Origin: Chytridium lagenaria
Lineage: Eukaryota; Chytridiomycota; Chytridiomycetes; Chytridiales; Chytridiaceae
Assembly: GCA_025449115.1 (NCBI GenBank)
Contig: JAHLKC010000163.1
Location: forward strand, 18,500-82,499
Reading direction: 5' to 3'
Length of the DNA: 64,000 nucleotides
Shown here one piece after another: positions 12,701 through 27,100 of the stretch. The notes under the pieces are model-generated. The model was not told the DNA's origin, did not search any database, and was given only the letters and a program-made list of their open reading frames with translations. How positions within the stretch are numbered: the stretch's first letter is position 1; each line of letters opens with the position of its first letter. Position numbers and translations under genes: made by a program.

Positions 12701-13044
12701 GCATCGCATACCTGTCCGTAAGCCATCACTGTAGCATTAAAGCCCTCAACAAACCGCTCCACCATTGCCTTGACACAGGTGTCATAAACCAGCGGCTGCG
12801 ATGCTCCTGGCGGGAAAACTCTGTCATAGGTGAACTTTTTCCGCCCATCCACCAACACCTGTCTATCTGTAACTGAAGATATTCCATCGGAGGACGGGAA
12901 TGGGGCCGAGAAAGAGGATGTTGATGAAGGTGCGATAACAACCTCTCTGGAGCCTCTTGGACTTAAAATCCGATCCTTTTCAAAGACTGGACGAATCCGA
13001 AGGGCAACCTTGACAGCTGTTGATGTTGTGACGACGGAGGACAT
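9766..13044 (-). CDS. Kinesin-4-type motor protein with N-terminal motor and long coiled coil
   Basis: Microtubule motor read from ATG 13044. Motor signatures are KVALRIRP at the N terminus, the P-loop [10 protein letters not shown] (exon from about 12612), the SSRSH switch I block, DLAGSE (switch II), and [15 protein letters not shown] followed by [18 protein letters not shown] (about 11960-11800). The motor ends with [20 protein letters not shown] around 11710-11640. The remainder (about 11640-9766) is heptad-like coiled coil rich in Glu, Leu and Arg, ending PGPIFII. The [12 protein letters not shown] wording and N-terminal motor fit the kinesin-4 (KIF4/KIF21) group; that subfamily call is from memory of the family. 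Several introns (about 12714-12612, 12520-12440, 12180-12140, 11740) and some frameshifts interrupt it. No WD40 tail is visible. Confidence 0.9.
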
Positions 13045-15435
13045 GATTTATAAGAGTTCAATGGATGGATAGATAGATGAGGCCGTCGTCCTGCGTCGCT
13101 GCCCAGAGGTTGACTCGACTGGCTGACGGAGTCTTGCCTCGTGGGTGGTAGTTGACAAACCCTTATATACCTATTAAGAAAATTTGGCTTTTTCAAGGCC
13201 CATCACATCAGCTCAGCAAGCTTTTTGCCGAATATGCATGAGAGAAACGACACCATGTCTCGCTGGTCTTGGAGTGACGGACTTGACCGATGTTGTCGAT
13301 GCTGATGTCAATGTGTTAGATGTGTAACGCAGATTAAGAAACTGGGTTATGACCCTTCATCAACACGAATTGGAAATGGCAATCTTACACCCTAACTCCT
13401 TTTGACGCGCAAGGAGGATGTTTTGTTTACGCTAACAGGTTACCAAGACTTTCTCAATTAATTATTGATGGGGACTTAAAGTGATGTAGAGGCTTTCTAC
13501 CTTAACTCAATATTCGAGAGTGGACGTCATAAAATTTAAAAATTTGCCTTTAAGGTTGAGCCGACAGGGTTTATGGAGGTGTTTATGAGGAAATAAGGGA
13601 GGGAATGTAGTTAGAGGGGAAGATATGCGGAAACTAATTTTTCCGGGTACGGCATCCGAAGATCAACGATTCCGTTGGGGTTTATATGCTGAATACGAAT
13701 ACGGATCCTATTTGTGTGGACTTCATCTGTGGACAGTTTTTTTTTTTCTATAAGACAAGAGCGAGCGTATTTTGTCGGTGACATTGCTATCGTTCTCCGT
13801 GTATTTTTGCTTGTCACTTATCGCTCAAGCTCAAGGGAGGCAGAACCCTCTCCACGGCCAAGTTCCTCGGCGATCAGCAGGACGACAACAAGCCCCGTAA
13901 CGCCTTTTACCCCTTTTTTATTACTTTACACCACCCCCTTTATTACATTTGTGGCCCTACTTCTCCTTTTGGGATAGAGGCAAAAACTCTTGTAAGTAGA
14001 CTTTTCTATATGTATGTGACATTGAAATACACTTATCTCTCTTTCGTTCTGATGCAAGTCCTTTGCCGTTTTTTTGCTGTTAATTCGGGTCTACAATGTT
14101 GCATTAGTGATACGACTTCCTTTCACTCTAAACCCTTGTTTTATATATTTCCGCATTCTGAATATATTTGAAGTTCCTCTATTTTATTTTATTTTGGATT
14201 TTTTATATCATCATTGCGGATCTCACATTTATCTTTTATTTTTGTTTTGTTGCATCCCTATTTTGACTAGTGCAGCTTGATAGCTTAAAACTATCTGTGG
14301 TAGGGCGAAGGATGCATGTATCAGGTTCACCTCCATCACCACCAAAAAAAAAAATCAAGGTGTATAATTAGCCACTTGTACTTCGAGCCATTATCTATTT
14401 GTAGCTGTCTGGATAAAAATGCGCGACACGGGGTATCTGTATCTGCATTATATGCATTTTAAGAATATCATAATTCGGACGGAAACTTCAGCCATCATAT
14501 TAAGTGATATGTATAGGAGACATGGTAGAGATCCCCGGATAGCCCACAAATTCTTCTCATCCCTCATTTAAGCACAGCATTAATACAGTCAGGAAGAAAA
14601 CTCGATCTGATCGTCGGTTCTTTTATACGACGTCATCGTAGATAGGTCATAGCATCGCTTCTCGATCTGCATGACTCTACACAGTCGGCTGCTTTACTTC
14701 TTTGGGTCGGCCTGCTGCCAATAGTATTTTAAACGTCAGTAAATAACTTACTAATATTACGCAGTGTGTTCCATGAAAGAGGAAGCAGTAGACCAGTGTT
14801 CAAGATTACATGACTGGAGTTTCGTAATTCGATCGACTTAAACCTTTTCGTAATTACACCATACTTTTAAGCAGTTTCTCCGTCAAAAGGATCAGGATAG
14901 GGCTTCAATGAACGTCGAGAAAGCATGAGACTGGGCTGACGGTGTTTCTCAATCATCGGTCCTCAATCTTCCATTTCGCCCTTCAAACATTAATATTTAT
15001 TGAAGCCAATGTTTTTCATGGAGTCTGTCCACTAAAATAAAATCATATTAGTTTAGCGGGGAAATTAAAAAGGTACTGGACTGGGGCCTTTTAACATGTC
15101 CGATCCGATCCCTTGGCCTTTCTCCATGAAATTATTATTCCTGTGGCTTTTTAGAGCTAAGGAAACTACCTGGGTCGTTTTACAATGGTTATTCCGAAAG
15201 ACGACTGGATGCGTAAACAAAGTAGGCTGGACACTCGGAAAACTGTAAACTAAAATGTTCCATGAGCTGTTCTAAGTATGTATGTATAAATAGGATAGCG
15301 TACTCCTTTCCCCCTTTTTGTTTACTCAACTACCACAAGCACTTGCAAATAACCACTGCATATACTGCTGGCTTTGTTCGTATCTATTGTTGAAATCTGC
15401 CTTTCTTTACTCAAGTTGGACACATTAATCCCACC
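13045..15435. other. Long intergenic gap; kinesin and ABC transporter promoters
   Basis: This 2.4 kb gap separates the divergent kinesin (-) and ABC transporter (+). I see no gene I can support. One frame at about 13780-14180 (+) stays open without an ATG and has a codon-like stretch near 13825-13975 (see findings). The 3' part is AT-rich, with a TATA-like element at 15285. The size of the gap leaves room for an unrecognised short or non-coding gene. Confidence 0.5.
15285..15293 (+). promoter_or_regulatory. TATA-like element upstream of the ABC transporter
   Basis: The sequence tataaatag lies about 150 bases before ATG 15436 and is followed by a pyrimidine-rich stretch. Spacing fits a TATA box with a short 5' leader. 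This is sequence resemblance only. Confidence 0.4.
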
Positions 15436-18400
15436 ATGCCACCACCATCTATCGTTGTAGACTCAAAGGGCAAGGAGAATGACTTTCTCATCTCAGCGAT
15501 AACCACACCCACCGCAGCGTCAACTGACAGAAAGCGCTCTCCTTCATCAACCACCACCAATACCACCATTCTCGTCGAGGATATCTGTAGTGATGATGTC
15601 AAGGAGAACAGTCATGGGGTGACTTTGAAGAAGGAGACAGACCAAAAACAATTGGAGCCCCCTCTTCCACCGTCCCCTCTTGACTCCGCCTCCATCTTCC
15701 ACAAAATTACCTTTGGCTGGATCAATCCGTATGTAGTCTTTTTCATTCATTGCCGTTCTTTGTTTCATTGCCGGACTTGTCGTTTGAACTTCCACGTCTG
15801 ACAATTCTGGTTATCAAAAACAAGGTTGGTTCTGAAGGGATGGCGCAACCCTCTCCAACAAACCGACCTCTACCCCCTTAAGCAAACCTTTCGAGCAGAG
15901 GTTCTCAGCGACCTTCTACAAGCAGCATGGTTCAAGGAACTCCTCATCCCCAAACCTACATCACTGCCCACCCCCTCCGAAAACCCCCGCAAATCCATCC
16001 ACCCCTCAAATATCTTCACAGCCTTCACCGCCCGCGACGCGATCGGCCCGTCCCTCCAACGCGCTCTAAGCACCGTCTTCTGGTCGGAAATAGCCCCCAT
16101 AGGTTTTCTCCGCTTCGGCTCAAACATCTGTGATGTCCTCTCCCCCCTCCTAGTCAAATACCTCATCGAATACGTTGCTCGCGGTGGACCTCTTACAGAA
16201 GGTCTCGGACTCTGCATCACCCTCCTTATCCTTCAAATCGGATCAACTCTCTTCATCTCCCATAATTATCAGTTCAGCGAATCGGCAGGGATGCGGGTGA
16301 AAACATCACTCACAGCGTTAATCTATCGTAAAACGCTCCGATTATCCAACGCATCTCGACAGGAATATGCTGGGAAGGTGGTGAACCTCGTGTCAACGGA
16401 TTGTGGGCGAATTGAGGATTTTGTGAGTTACGCCGATCTTTTGTGGACGTGCATGCTGCAACTTGTGATTCTCATCGGGTTTCTCTACTCTCAACTTGGA
16501 TGGGCTTCTCTCGTCGGACTAGCGCTCATCATCGTCATGGGTCCCCTTCAAACCAGAGTCACTCGTATTCTCTCATCCGTTCGGAAGATGGTGGCGCCTC
16601 TTGCGGATGAACGTGTCAAGACGACGACGGAAGCGATATTGGGGATTAGAATCATTAAGTTCTTCGCTTGGGAGGAGGCGTTTAAGGAAAAGATTGAGGC
16701 GATTCGAAGAAGGGAGCTTGGATGGGTGCTGAAGCGATCGCTTTATACGGCCTTGATTATTACGGTATCTACGGGGATACCATTGATGTCGTCGGCTTTT
16801 TCGTTCGTGGCCTATGGTTTGACGGCAAAGTTGGAGCCCGGAAGAGTGTTTGCATCCTTAAGTTGGTTTAACAGTTTGCGGTAGGTTTACTCAATTCTAA
16901 CTTCTGTTCATGTTGATCCATCTTTCACCCTTTTCCTTTCTGACATAGCTCCTATTTTTATGATATTACCATTTCTATCTTTTGGTTTCAACTCACATAT
17001 CTTTTCTATGTATAGTACTCCTCTGTCGGCCCTTCCGGCATGTGGGCCAGTTTTGCTGACTTTAAAGTCGCCCTCACCCGTATACAAGCCTTCCTCGAAT
17101 CCCTGAACTCGACGCCGACCTCCCCAGACTCGACACTGCATCTCCACATGCCATACGTATTGTCGGTGATTTCACGTGGGATGCCGAAAAGGAGCCTGTG
17201 ATAGAGGAAGCGCCAACGAAAAAGAAGATGTGGTGGAAACGCAGGGATGTTATGAAGAAGGATGCTGCTAAAATCGCAAAGGAGATTGTGGAGGAAGTGG
17301 AGGAAGTGAAGGAGGAAGTCGAGGTGAAGGCGGAAGTTAAGGTGAAATCGACGTTGAGAAATTTAGATTTAAAGATCGAGAAGGGGATGCTGGTGGCGGT
17401 GGTTGGGACTGTCGGAAGTGGAAAGTCATCGCTCCTCGAAGCTATCGCTGGAGAAATGCAGAAGGTAAATGGCGACGTAACGGTCTCAGGAAGTGTCGCA
17501 TATGCTTCCCAAATTCCATGGATTCAGGTATGTTTATTCTCCTTATTATTTCTCCGTTGGCTTATGATTCATATATACAGAACGCTACCGTTGAAGAAAA
17601 TATCCTCTTTGGCCTCCCTATGAACCGACAACTCTATCTCCACGTCCTCCAGTCCTGCGCCTTAACCCAAGACCTCCGCATCCTCCCGCCGGCGACCAAA
17701 CCTCAATAGGCGAACGCGGCATCAACCTCTCTGGTGGTCAAAAGCAACGTATATCGCTAGCGCGAGCCGTCTATCGAGATTCCTCGATCATTCTTCTCGA
17801 CGATCCGTTGTCGGCGGTTGATGCGGGTGTTGGACGACATATCTTTGAGAAATGCGTCAAGGAGGCGTTGAAGGGAAAGACGAGGGTGATGGTGACGCAT
17901 CAGCTTTGGGTTTTGGGGGGAGCGGATTGGGTTATTGTTATGAACGCGGGGGAGGTTGTGGAGCAGGGGACGTATGTGGATTTGGTTGCTAAGGGTGGAG
18001 TTTTGGCGGATATGGTTCAAGGGATGGGGGTGGATGAATCCCACGCGTCCATTGATTCAATCGATGAGCCCTCTGTTGATGAGAAAAAAAAATCTGGAGA
18101 TGGGGGTATTATGATAGAAGAAGACCGGTCGACAGGTGCTGTGAAGGCAAAGGTGTGGTGGAGCTATGTAAGCTCGGCCGGCGGATGGAGTTTCTTGCTG
18201 GGTTTGTTGTTGACCGTTGGGATTGTGCAGATGATGAAGGTTGGAAATGATCTTTGGCTTGTGTGGTGGTCTGGGGATCGGTTTGCGGGGACTTTAAGTA
18301 TTGCTGGGTAAGTTTCTGTTAGATTTTCACTTTCACCCTTCCTTACGTACGGTTGTGTGAAAGTAATTTCTTTCACTCTCAATTTGATCTCAACTACTTA

Positions 18401-20377
18401 TTGCATAAGTTATAAGCTTTACTTACATATTCTGTTACAATAGATACATCGGCATCTACCTCGGCTGGGGTGTATCACAGATGCTTTCCACCCTCCTCTT
18501 CGCTTCCTTCTTTGCATACGCCTCCACTCGCGCCGCGCGCACCCTCCACAGCTCAGCGTTAACGCGTATCCTACGTTCCCCATCTCCTTCTTCGACACAA
18601 CACCAGTCGGTCGCATTCTCAACCGTTTCTCCAAGGACCAAGACAGCATTGATAATCTTCTTGGACCTGTTTTTCGGATTTTCGTGAGTTACCTTGCCAG
18701 TGCTCTAGCGACACTTATCGTGATTTCGGTGGCGACGCCGTGGTTTTTGGCGGCGTTTGTGGGCTTGGGAATTGGGTATATTGGGGTGCAGGAGGTTTAT
18801 AGAGCGAGCTCGAGGGAGTTGAAAAGGTTGGGAGCTGTTGCGAGGTCACCGGTTCTTGCGAATTTTGGGGAGACGGTTTCTGGGTTGTCAACAATCAGAG
18901 CGTAAGTGTTTTTGCCGTAACTTTAGTTTTTTCGATATCTATATATAATAGATATATAGTTTTTTTTAAAAAAAAAAAATTAGCATTGATGTTGTCTCTT
19001 TTGCTATCCTTTATCCTTCCCTTAATTTTAATGATTCACTTACACTCAAATTACCACACAAATAGATACCGTGAACAAGGCCGCTTCATCCACAACACGA
19101 CACCTCAACAGACTCTAACAACTCTCCTGAATTCCTCCTTCTCACGCTCCAACACTGGCTCTCCCTCCGTCTCGAAGTCATCGGCAGTTTTCTTGTTTTT
19201 GCCGCTGCGCTTTTTGGCGTTATATCCCGGTCAACCATTAGCCCGGCTCTCCTCGGTCTCTCTCTCACCTATGCTCTTCAAATCACAGATTCTCTGTCCT
19301 TCCTGGTCCGTATGTACGCTGAAACGGAGGTGGCGATGAATGCTGTTGAGAGGATGAGGTTTTACGCCAAAGAGGTGCCGGTGGAGAGCAGTGGGGGAAT
19401 GGATGTTACGGGTTGGCCTGCGAAGGGGGAGATTGTGTTTAAGGGGGTAGAGATGAGATATAAAGATGGGATGCCGCTTGTATTGAAGGGGGTCAGTTTT
19501 GGGGTTGGCGCTGGGGAGAAGGTCGGGATCGTGGGGAGGACGGGGAGTGGGAAATCAAGTTTGATGCAGGCACTATTTAGAATGGTGGAAGTTTGCGCAG
19601 GGGATATTGTCGTCGATGGAGTTTCAACGCAATCTATGAAACTTAAAGACCTTCGAACAGGGCTCGTGAGTTAACATTTTTTCTCCTCTACCCCCGAATA
19701 TTCTGCTCTTATTCTATTTTTTTCTGGATTACTGTATGCAGAAACTAATAATCAAACATTCTTTTATCATAGTCTATCATCCCTCAAGACCCTATCCTCT
19801 ACTCTGGCACCTACCGCACAAATCTCGACCCCTTCAACAACTACACCGACTTAGAACTCTGGGACGCTCTCACTCGTGCCGGCATCAAATCCAAAGTCTC
19901 CGAAACAGGCCTTGACGGCAAAATCACCGATGGCGGTGAAAATCTTTCAGTGGGCCAACGTCAACTCGTATGCCTTGCAAGAGCCATGTTGAAACGATCC
20001 AAAATCATCGTGATGGATGAGGCAACGGCGAATGTAGATTATGAAACGGATGCGGTAATTCAAAAGGCTTTGAGGGAGGATTTTGCGGATGCAACGGTTC
20101 TAACGGTGGGTATTTCGTTGCTCTTTTGTTCTTGTATTTGTTTATTTTTTGTGGCGTACATACTTATCATGTGTTTATGCAGATTGCTCATCGCATCAAC
20201 ACCATCATTGACTATGACCGCGTCCTGGTAATGGACAACGGCAACGTTATAGAATACGATACTCCTGAAGCGCTCCTGGATAAAGAAGATTCGGTGTTTA
20301 GGGCCATGGTCGCTGAAACCGGTGCGGGGAATTTCGAGCTATTAAAGTCACAAGTTCAACGAGTGAAGCAAGAATGA
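15436..20377 (+). CDS. ABCC-family (MRP/Yor1-like) multidrug or conjugate exporter
   Basis: Full ABC exporter laid out TMD1-NBD1-TMD2-NBD2 without an extra N-terminal TMD0. Exon 1 (15436-15728) ends in the KITFGWINP block typical of short ABCC proteins. TMD1 lies in 15825-16880. NBD1 has Walker A VGSGKSS (about 17410), signature LSGGQKQ (about 17730) and Walker B ILLDD followed by P, so the catalytic Glu is replaced as usual for ABCC NBD1. TMD2 spans about 18120-19300. NBD2 has Walker [10 protein letters not shown] (about 19535), signature LSVGQRQ (about 19950), Walker B VMDEAT with the Glu retained, and switch His in IAHRI (about 20185). A charged K/E segment (about 17200-17340) precedes NBD1, as in Yor1 relatives. 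A one-base shift near 17690 breaks the run into the NBD1 signature. The substrate cannot be read from sequence. Confidence 0.92.
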
Positions 20378-20623
20378 ATTTTATGATATCCTTTCACTTC
20401 TCTTCCCGTTTTGCTTTCAAGTTATACCTTTATCCATTTTGAGCTTCTTTGAATGTTATCTTTATTTCTCTTTTCTTTTAGTCACTCGGTCTTTTAATCT
20501 CTTTAAATGAGACTCTATATAAAGTTTGAACCTGATAAATTGAGTATATTTTGCAGCTTTGAAAATTACTTTACATCTGTTGTCATCGTTGCGCGTTTCC
20601 TCCAAAATCGTCAACCTAAAGCA

Positions 20624-20812
20624 CTATCTACTCCCATGCCAAGACATCATTCTCAATTCCGTCCCTGTTTCTGCATTCTCATCATTAGCAGCTACAGCAA
20701 CCGTTATCACTAATTGCAGATCCATATTGCATAACAGCCTCGCTTCATCCGTTAATGTTTCAACTTCTTGTAAGTTTGGGGGAAAATAAACGGGGCCATC
20801 AGTAGGCGCCAT
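20624..20812 (-). CDS. Possible small protein, 62 codons, unrecognised
   Basis: An ATG frame begins MAPTDGPVYFPPN, continues with an acidic, soluble-looking composition and ends HGSR-stop. The frame is open only a few codons upstream before a stop. I do not recognise a family and see no intron-linked partner exon. It could be a chance frame in 3' flanking DNA. Confidence 0.15.
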   Translation of the reverse strand: MAPTDGPVYFPPNLQEVETLTDEARLLCNMDLQLVITVAVAANDENAETGTELRMMSWHGSR

Positions 20813-21760
20813 GAAGTAGCTGGATCGATACTGACAATCCTTCGTCGGAGTTTAGGAGGATCATCCCTGCGTTGACGTGCCACATTTTCTCTGAGGTAGC
20901 TGCATATCCACAAGTAACATCTCGCCTCGTTTCATACATTTCTTAAAGTTGGTGGAACGCCTCCAAGCTGTCCGCTACGCGCTCCGTCAGCCAGTCACGT
21001 AATACCGTCATTCAGCTGGCTTCTCATTTTCATCTTAGTCAAAGGTGTGGTTGCAAGAAGTTATTAAGGCGCGCAGAATTGATCAGGGGTTTTTGCATTA
21101 ATGTGGGCGACCGGAACGTACGCGATGCGTATCAGACCACATTCTCGTTACATCCCACATCAGCATTTTATAGCAATTTAGAAGAATTTCCTTTCTTCTT
21201 CACGGAGCAGATCAGCTTCAATATCAGTAATATTGGGGACTTTTCTTTGCAGGAAAACTTGGATTTGGGACAAAAAATACTCAGATTAATTGGCATTGAA
21301 GGATCCCTTTATTATGTTTATGTAAGAGGCTATATTCATGGCGCATTCGAATATGATTTTTTTTTGTTTTGGATGACTCCTCGTCGTCGGAGAGCGCTTT
21401 GGATTGATCTTTAAAGATGTCACCGTGCATCACGTCCGAAGGTTCTCAATTTGACAACAGACTTGATCTGAGGTTTCCGCCTTCAAGCTTCATCTCCAAC
21501 TGATCGCGAAAAGTCATCAAGTAGTCCAAAAATCAACCGCATAAAGATTCGTCCACATACACTGTGACCATCTGCCGCAGAAGTTACGGCCACGCATTAA
21601 ATGCTCATTATGGTCAGTAAAAAAAATAAGAGACGGAACAATCGGCATGGATGCAAGAAAATGCTTTCGAGTGATCTAATCTCGAACTCGAGCTTTCTTT
21701 TACACACGGGACGTCACAGATGAGCTTTGACAAATCTTTTCCGATTCTCTCTCCAACCTA

Positions 21761-23116
<1,356 letters not shown>

Positions 23117-24151
23117 TGTAACCTGCATATTTTCTTTAGTCTTGTTGTTTGCATGTCGCCTTGAGTTCATTTTTGTTGTCAGTAGGCCGTTAAGGAGCTT
23201 ATAGTCTTAAAAGCAAATGATATCGTTAGTTTATCGCAACACTATTACAACTTCTATCTCCAAATGCCAGCGCGATTGTTGTCTTTAGCTTAAACCGTTC
23301 TTGGCCTTGGCCTTGGCCAAAACAGCCCGAACTCTGGCTGTACCCATGTAAATTAAAGGTCCGTATTTCTATTTCTATATCGCTCGATTCGAAAGTGTAA
23401 TGAGCGCACCTAGCTAGTGAATATCCAACTGACGCGTATCTTTCTTGTGATATCGTGAAGTATCTTCAAGCCTAATGTAATGTGCCAAATGCTGCCGGAT
23501 TGTGGCTAGCGGTGACCCTTTATAGCCTTAATCTTCATGATCGTTTGTTTTTTTTAGACAGTGTTTTCTGAGCTAATAAATAACGAAGGGTGAAGTTTAT
23601 AAAACATATGCAATTCGCTTTTTAAGTCATGCTTTTAGCTGTCACGCATCCTTTACCATCAAAGTTTCATGGAATTGAAACGTCCGTAGAATACCCATTA
23701 GCGATCGCTCCATGCGAAACTTGCCTGCTTTGCGCATCATACAACCAGCGTTCCAGAACATATCCAGACCACCCAAGACACACGTCTGTTTCGTACTAAA
23801 CACAATCCGCCACCGTTCGATCCTGCCAACCATGCTTGCTGCAGCCATCAATGTCGATCCCTATTCCCCTATCGGAGATTAAAAATACAAAAATCAACAA
23901 ACAATTTGTATCCCACAGTGTCTATAACTGCGCATTCAAAATAGGGTGGCCCACAACAAACAAACACCGTAAACACCCGCCAGGGTCGGTCAGTGGGTGG
24001 GAGACGTCCTTTAAAGGACTCTGACGCACACAAACAAAAGTTACGAAAAGAAAGAAAAAGGGAGTGACCTTAAGCTTTGTTGTGAACGGGAAAAAAAGCT
24101 TGTCATTGCCTCTATAAACAGGCTTGCAAGAGAAAGTTTAAAGAAAAGGAC
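23117..24151. other. Intergenic region upstream of the subtilisin gene
   Basis: No gene can be supported. A minus-strand frame of about 68 codons (23848-23642) looks protein-like but matches nothing I know. A tataaa element (24113-24118) lies 34 bases before the next ATG and probably is its core promoter. Runs of aaag occur in the 60 bases before it. Confidence 0.5.
24113..24118 (+). promoter_or_regulatory. TATA-like element of the subtilisin gene
   Basis: tataaa 34 bases before ATG 24152, followed by a purine-rich leader. The position is compatible with a TATA box and a very short 5' untranslated region. Confidence 0.4.
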
Positions 24152-27100
24152 ATGGCTGATACAATGTCTTGGAAGAAGATGATGATGGTCCCATGTGTCC
24201 TCCTCCTCATCAGTCAAGTCGCATCGTATCCTACAACAGGGAGAGCAGGGTTAGCGGTTATCCCGAATCGATACATTGTACGGTTTCAGGATAGAGCGGT
24301 GGCGGCGTCGTTCCAAGCATCATCGTCGTTCACGCAGGATGGTTCGATGGGTTGATGGACCAGTTGGCGACATCGGCGAGGGAGCATGGAGTGAATACGT
24401 TGACACCTGCGGAAGGGTTTAGCGAATTCAAGACATTGTTTCATGGAGTTGTGGTAAACTTAGAGGATGCAGGGGAGGTGGAGAGGCTAAAGGGGTTGAA
24501 AGAAGTCAAGAGCGTATTTCCAGTGGTACGGTCCTTCGATTGTTCCCATTGTAACGGTTTTCGTAGATGCAAGTTCCACGACCAAGTTTTAAAACCTATT
24601 GGACGCAACAAGAGGGTGACGAGCCCCCCTTTGCAACGTCTCCTCGTTCGGCGCTTCTTTCAACAGTTTCCTCACATCGCTTGGGAAAGAGGGACGTGCA
24701 TTCGAATAATTTCACGGACGTGAATAGGATACTTGGAAAGCCGAATGCGTTCAGGGGTTTTGGGATGAGGGTTTGTGTGATTGATACGGGGGTGGATTAT
24801 ATGCATCCGGCATTAGGTGGATGTTTTGGTTTGGATTGCAAGGTTTGATCTTTAAAGCCGAAATCAAATTCTAATGTACTATAGGTTTCTTTTGGATACG
24901 ATTTTGTGGGGATGCTTATAACCCTGGGTCACGAAACATCTCGTCATTGATTCCAAGACCAAAGAACGACCCTGTAAGTATTCCTTCCTTGCTCAATCTA
25001 TACATATTATTTTGTGAAAAACTGTTATTCTTGTGCTTTTTCCAAAAAAAATATGACGATTTGTATCAGCGTTGTTTTTCGCCGTGTACTTTACCCCTAA
25101 TTCTTCTTCTGATTCTCAAATCTCATTCCAGATGGACTGTTCAGGCCACGGTACCCATGTCGCCGGTATTATCGCTTCTGACGACGTCGAAAAGCGCGGT
25201 GCCGAAGGTGTAGCCCCTGATGCAACAATTGGAGCCTGTAAGTTCATATCTTCGCCTTCTCCCGCATAACTCACCGCCCCAACTCTAGACAAAATCTTTG
25301 GATGCGAAGGTAACACAGACACTGCGACTATCATCAGCGCGATCGAGCGAGCCGTGAACGATGGTTGTGATATCCTGAATTTAAGGTTTTACTTTGTTTT
25401 CTTTAATGGTATGTTGATGTTTTTGGTGTAGTTTGGGTGGTGGTGCTGCTTGGTATGATACGGCCGACTCGGAGCTTGTGGACACACTTGCGGAACGTGG
25501 GATCGTGATGGTGGCGTCTGCGGGGAATGAACAGGAATTGGGCCTGTTTCGGATAAAGTATGTTCTAATACTGTTGCGCTAAAATATCTTTTCACTCACT
25601 TCTTAAATTACTGTCTTAAATGCGTTAATCTTACACTTTTCCCCAGCTCTCCAGCCGTAGCTAAGAGGGCCATCGCGGTTGGTGCCGTCGAAAAACGTTC
25701 TACTTTGGACGGACTCTAAAAGTTGCCAACGATACCACTCCACGTGCCATCCCCTTCGTATTCCCTGCAGGATCTCCCCCAAACACCCTCACAAGCGGTC
25801 TCCTAAAGGCTTCCGAACCTCTCAACACCACGATCCCCAACGACGGCTGCTCCTCGTATCCCGAAAGCTTTTTCGAAGGCCACATAGCATTAATCCGTCG
25901 CGGTACCTGTTTGTTCGCCACAAAAATTCGGAACGCCTTCAACGCGAAAGCCAGTGGTGTGATCATCTATAACCGGTTAGCGACGGCGTTGGGGGAGGTA
26001 CCGAATCCGATCGCAAATTTCACGGCGTTGACGGTGTCGGGGGTTGATGGGGAGTATTTGATGAAGAGGCTGGGAGATTTAGGGAATGGGAAGGTTGGGG
26101 TTAGGTTTGAGAGGGAAATGACGGTATTTGAAGTTCAAGGGGCGATGTTGCCGACAGATTTTTCAAGTTGGGGATTGAATAATGATTTAAGTGTGAAGGT
26201 AGTCATAGCTTTCTTTATAAGGAGATTCTTTTCGATGCTTTTTTCTCCCGTTGCTTTTTTTGATTTTTATGTGGGAAAATTTAACTTTGTTATTGACCGA
26301 ATGTTTAGCCTGATGTCGTTGCTCCCGGTGGACATATATTTAGTACCTGGCCGTTAAAACTTGGTGGCTACGCAGTTCTCTCAGGTAAAAAGGAAAACAA
26401 AAATCCTAGCCTTTCCTTCCTTTCCTTCTTTTAGAATAACTACTTCCTTTCCTCATCTTTATCAACCAACTAACCGCATTTCCTCAAAAGGCACCTCCAT
26501 GTCTGCTCCTTTCATCGCCGGCCTCTACGCTCTCGTCTTATCCGAGTCCACCTATTTCCTCCCCGGCACCGTCAACACAACCCTCCTTAAGCAAGCCTTC
26601 CAAACAACCTCCACACCTAAACCCCTCTTCAACACAACTTCGCTTAAAACCACCGACTTTCTCGCACCCCCCGCCCTTCAAGGGTCCGGTCTCATCAACA
26701 TCACCGCCCTACTCAACGCTACAACCTTCATTCAACCATCCACTATCTCCTACACCGTATCGGCATGGTCGGAGAGTGGGCGCGCAGAGAACAAGAAGTT
26801 TTCTGTGAGTCTGTGGAACGCGCATATGAGCACTTCAAAGAAATATAGGGTGTCGTTTGAGGAGGCAGCAGTGGTTGCAATGGATGACCCAAGTTCACCC
26901 AAAGTTTTCCCTCCAACCCAACAAACCATCGTCATGGTGTCTCAAGATCATTTCGAGATCGAACCCAACGGCACGTTCGCTCTAACCGTTGAAATCGAAG
27001 GCCCGCCGCGTTCCACCATGCGCAACATCTCCTCCACCATTTCCTCCTGGATGTTCAGCGGCTACATCTTCATCAAAGAAGAATGCGAGACTGATAAATC

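Noticed and set aside
21079..21414. Plus-strand frame of 111 codons before thioredoxin reductase
   Set aside because: It begins at a TTG, not ATG, has Phe-rich AT-driven composition and no family resemblance.
23281..23350. Minus-strand string coding for an Ala/Lys-rich end (VRAVLAKAKAKNGLS) after a possible splice acceptor
   Set aside because: It looked like a ribosomal-protein tail, but no matching upstream exon was found and the ggccttggcc repeat explains the Ala/Lys pattern.
23642..23848. 68-codon minus-strand frame upstream of the protease gene
   Set aside because: Plausible composition but no recognised motif, no neighbouring exon and location in promoter DNA; not strong enough to annotate.
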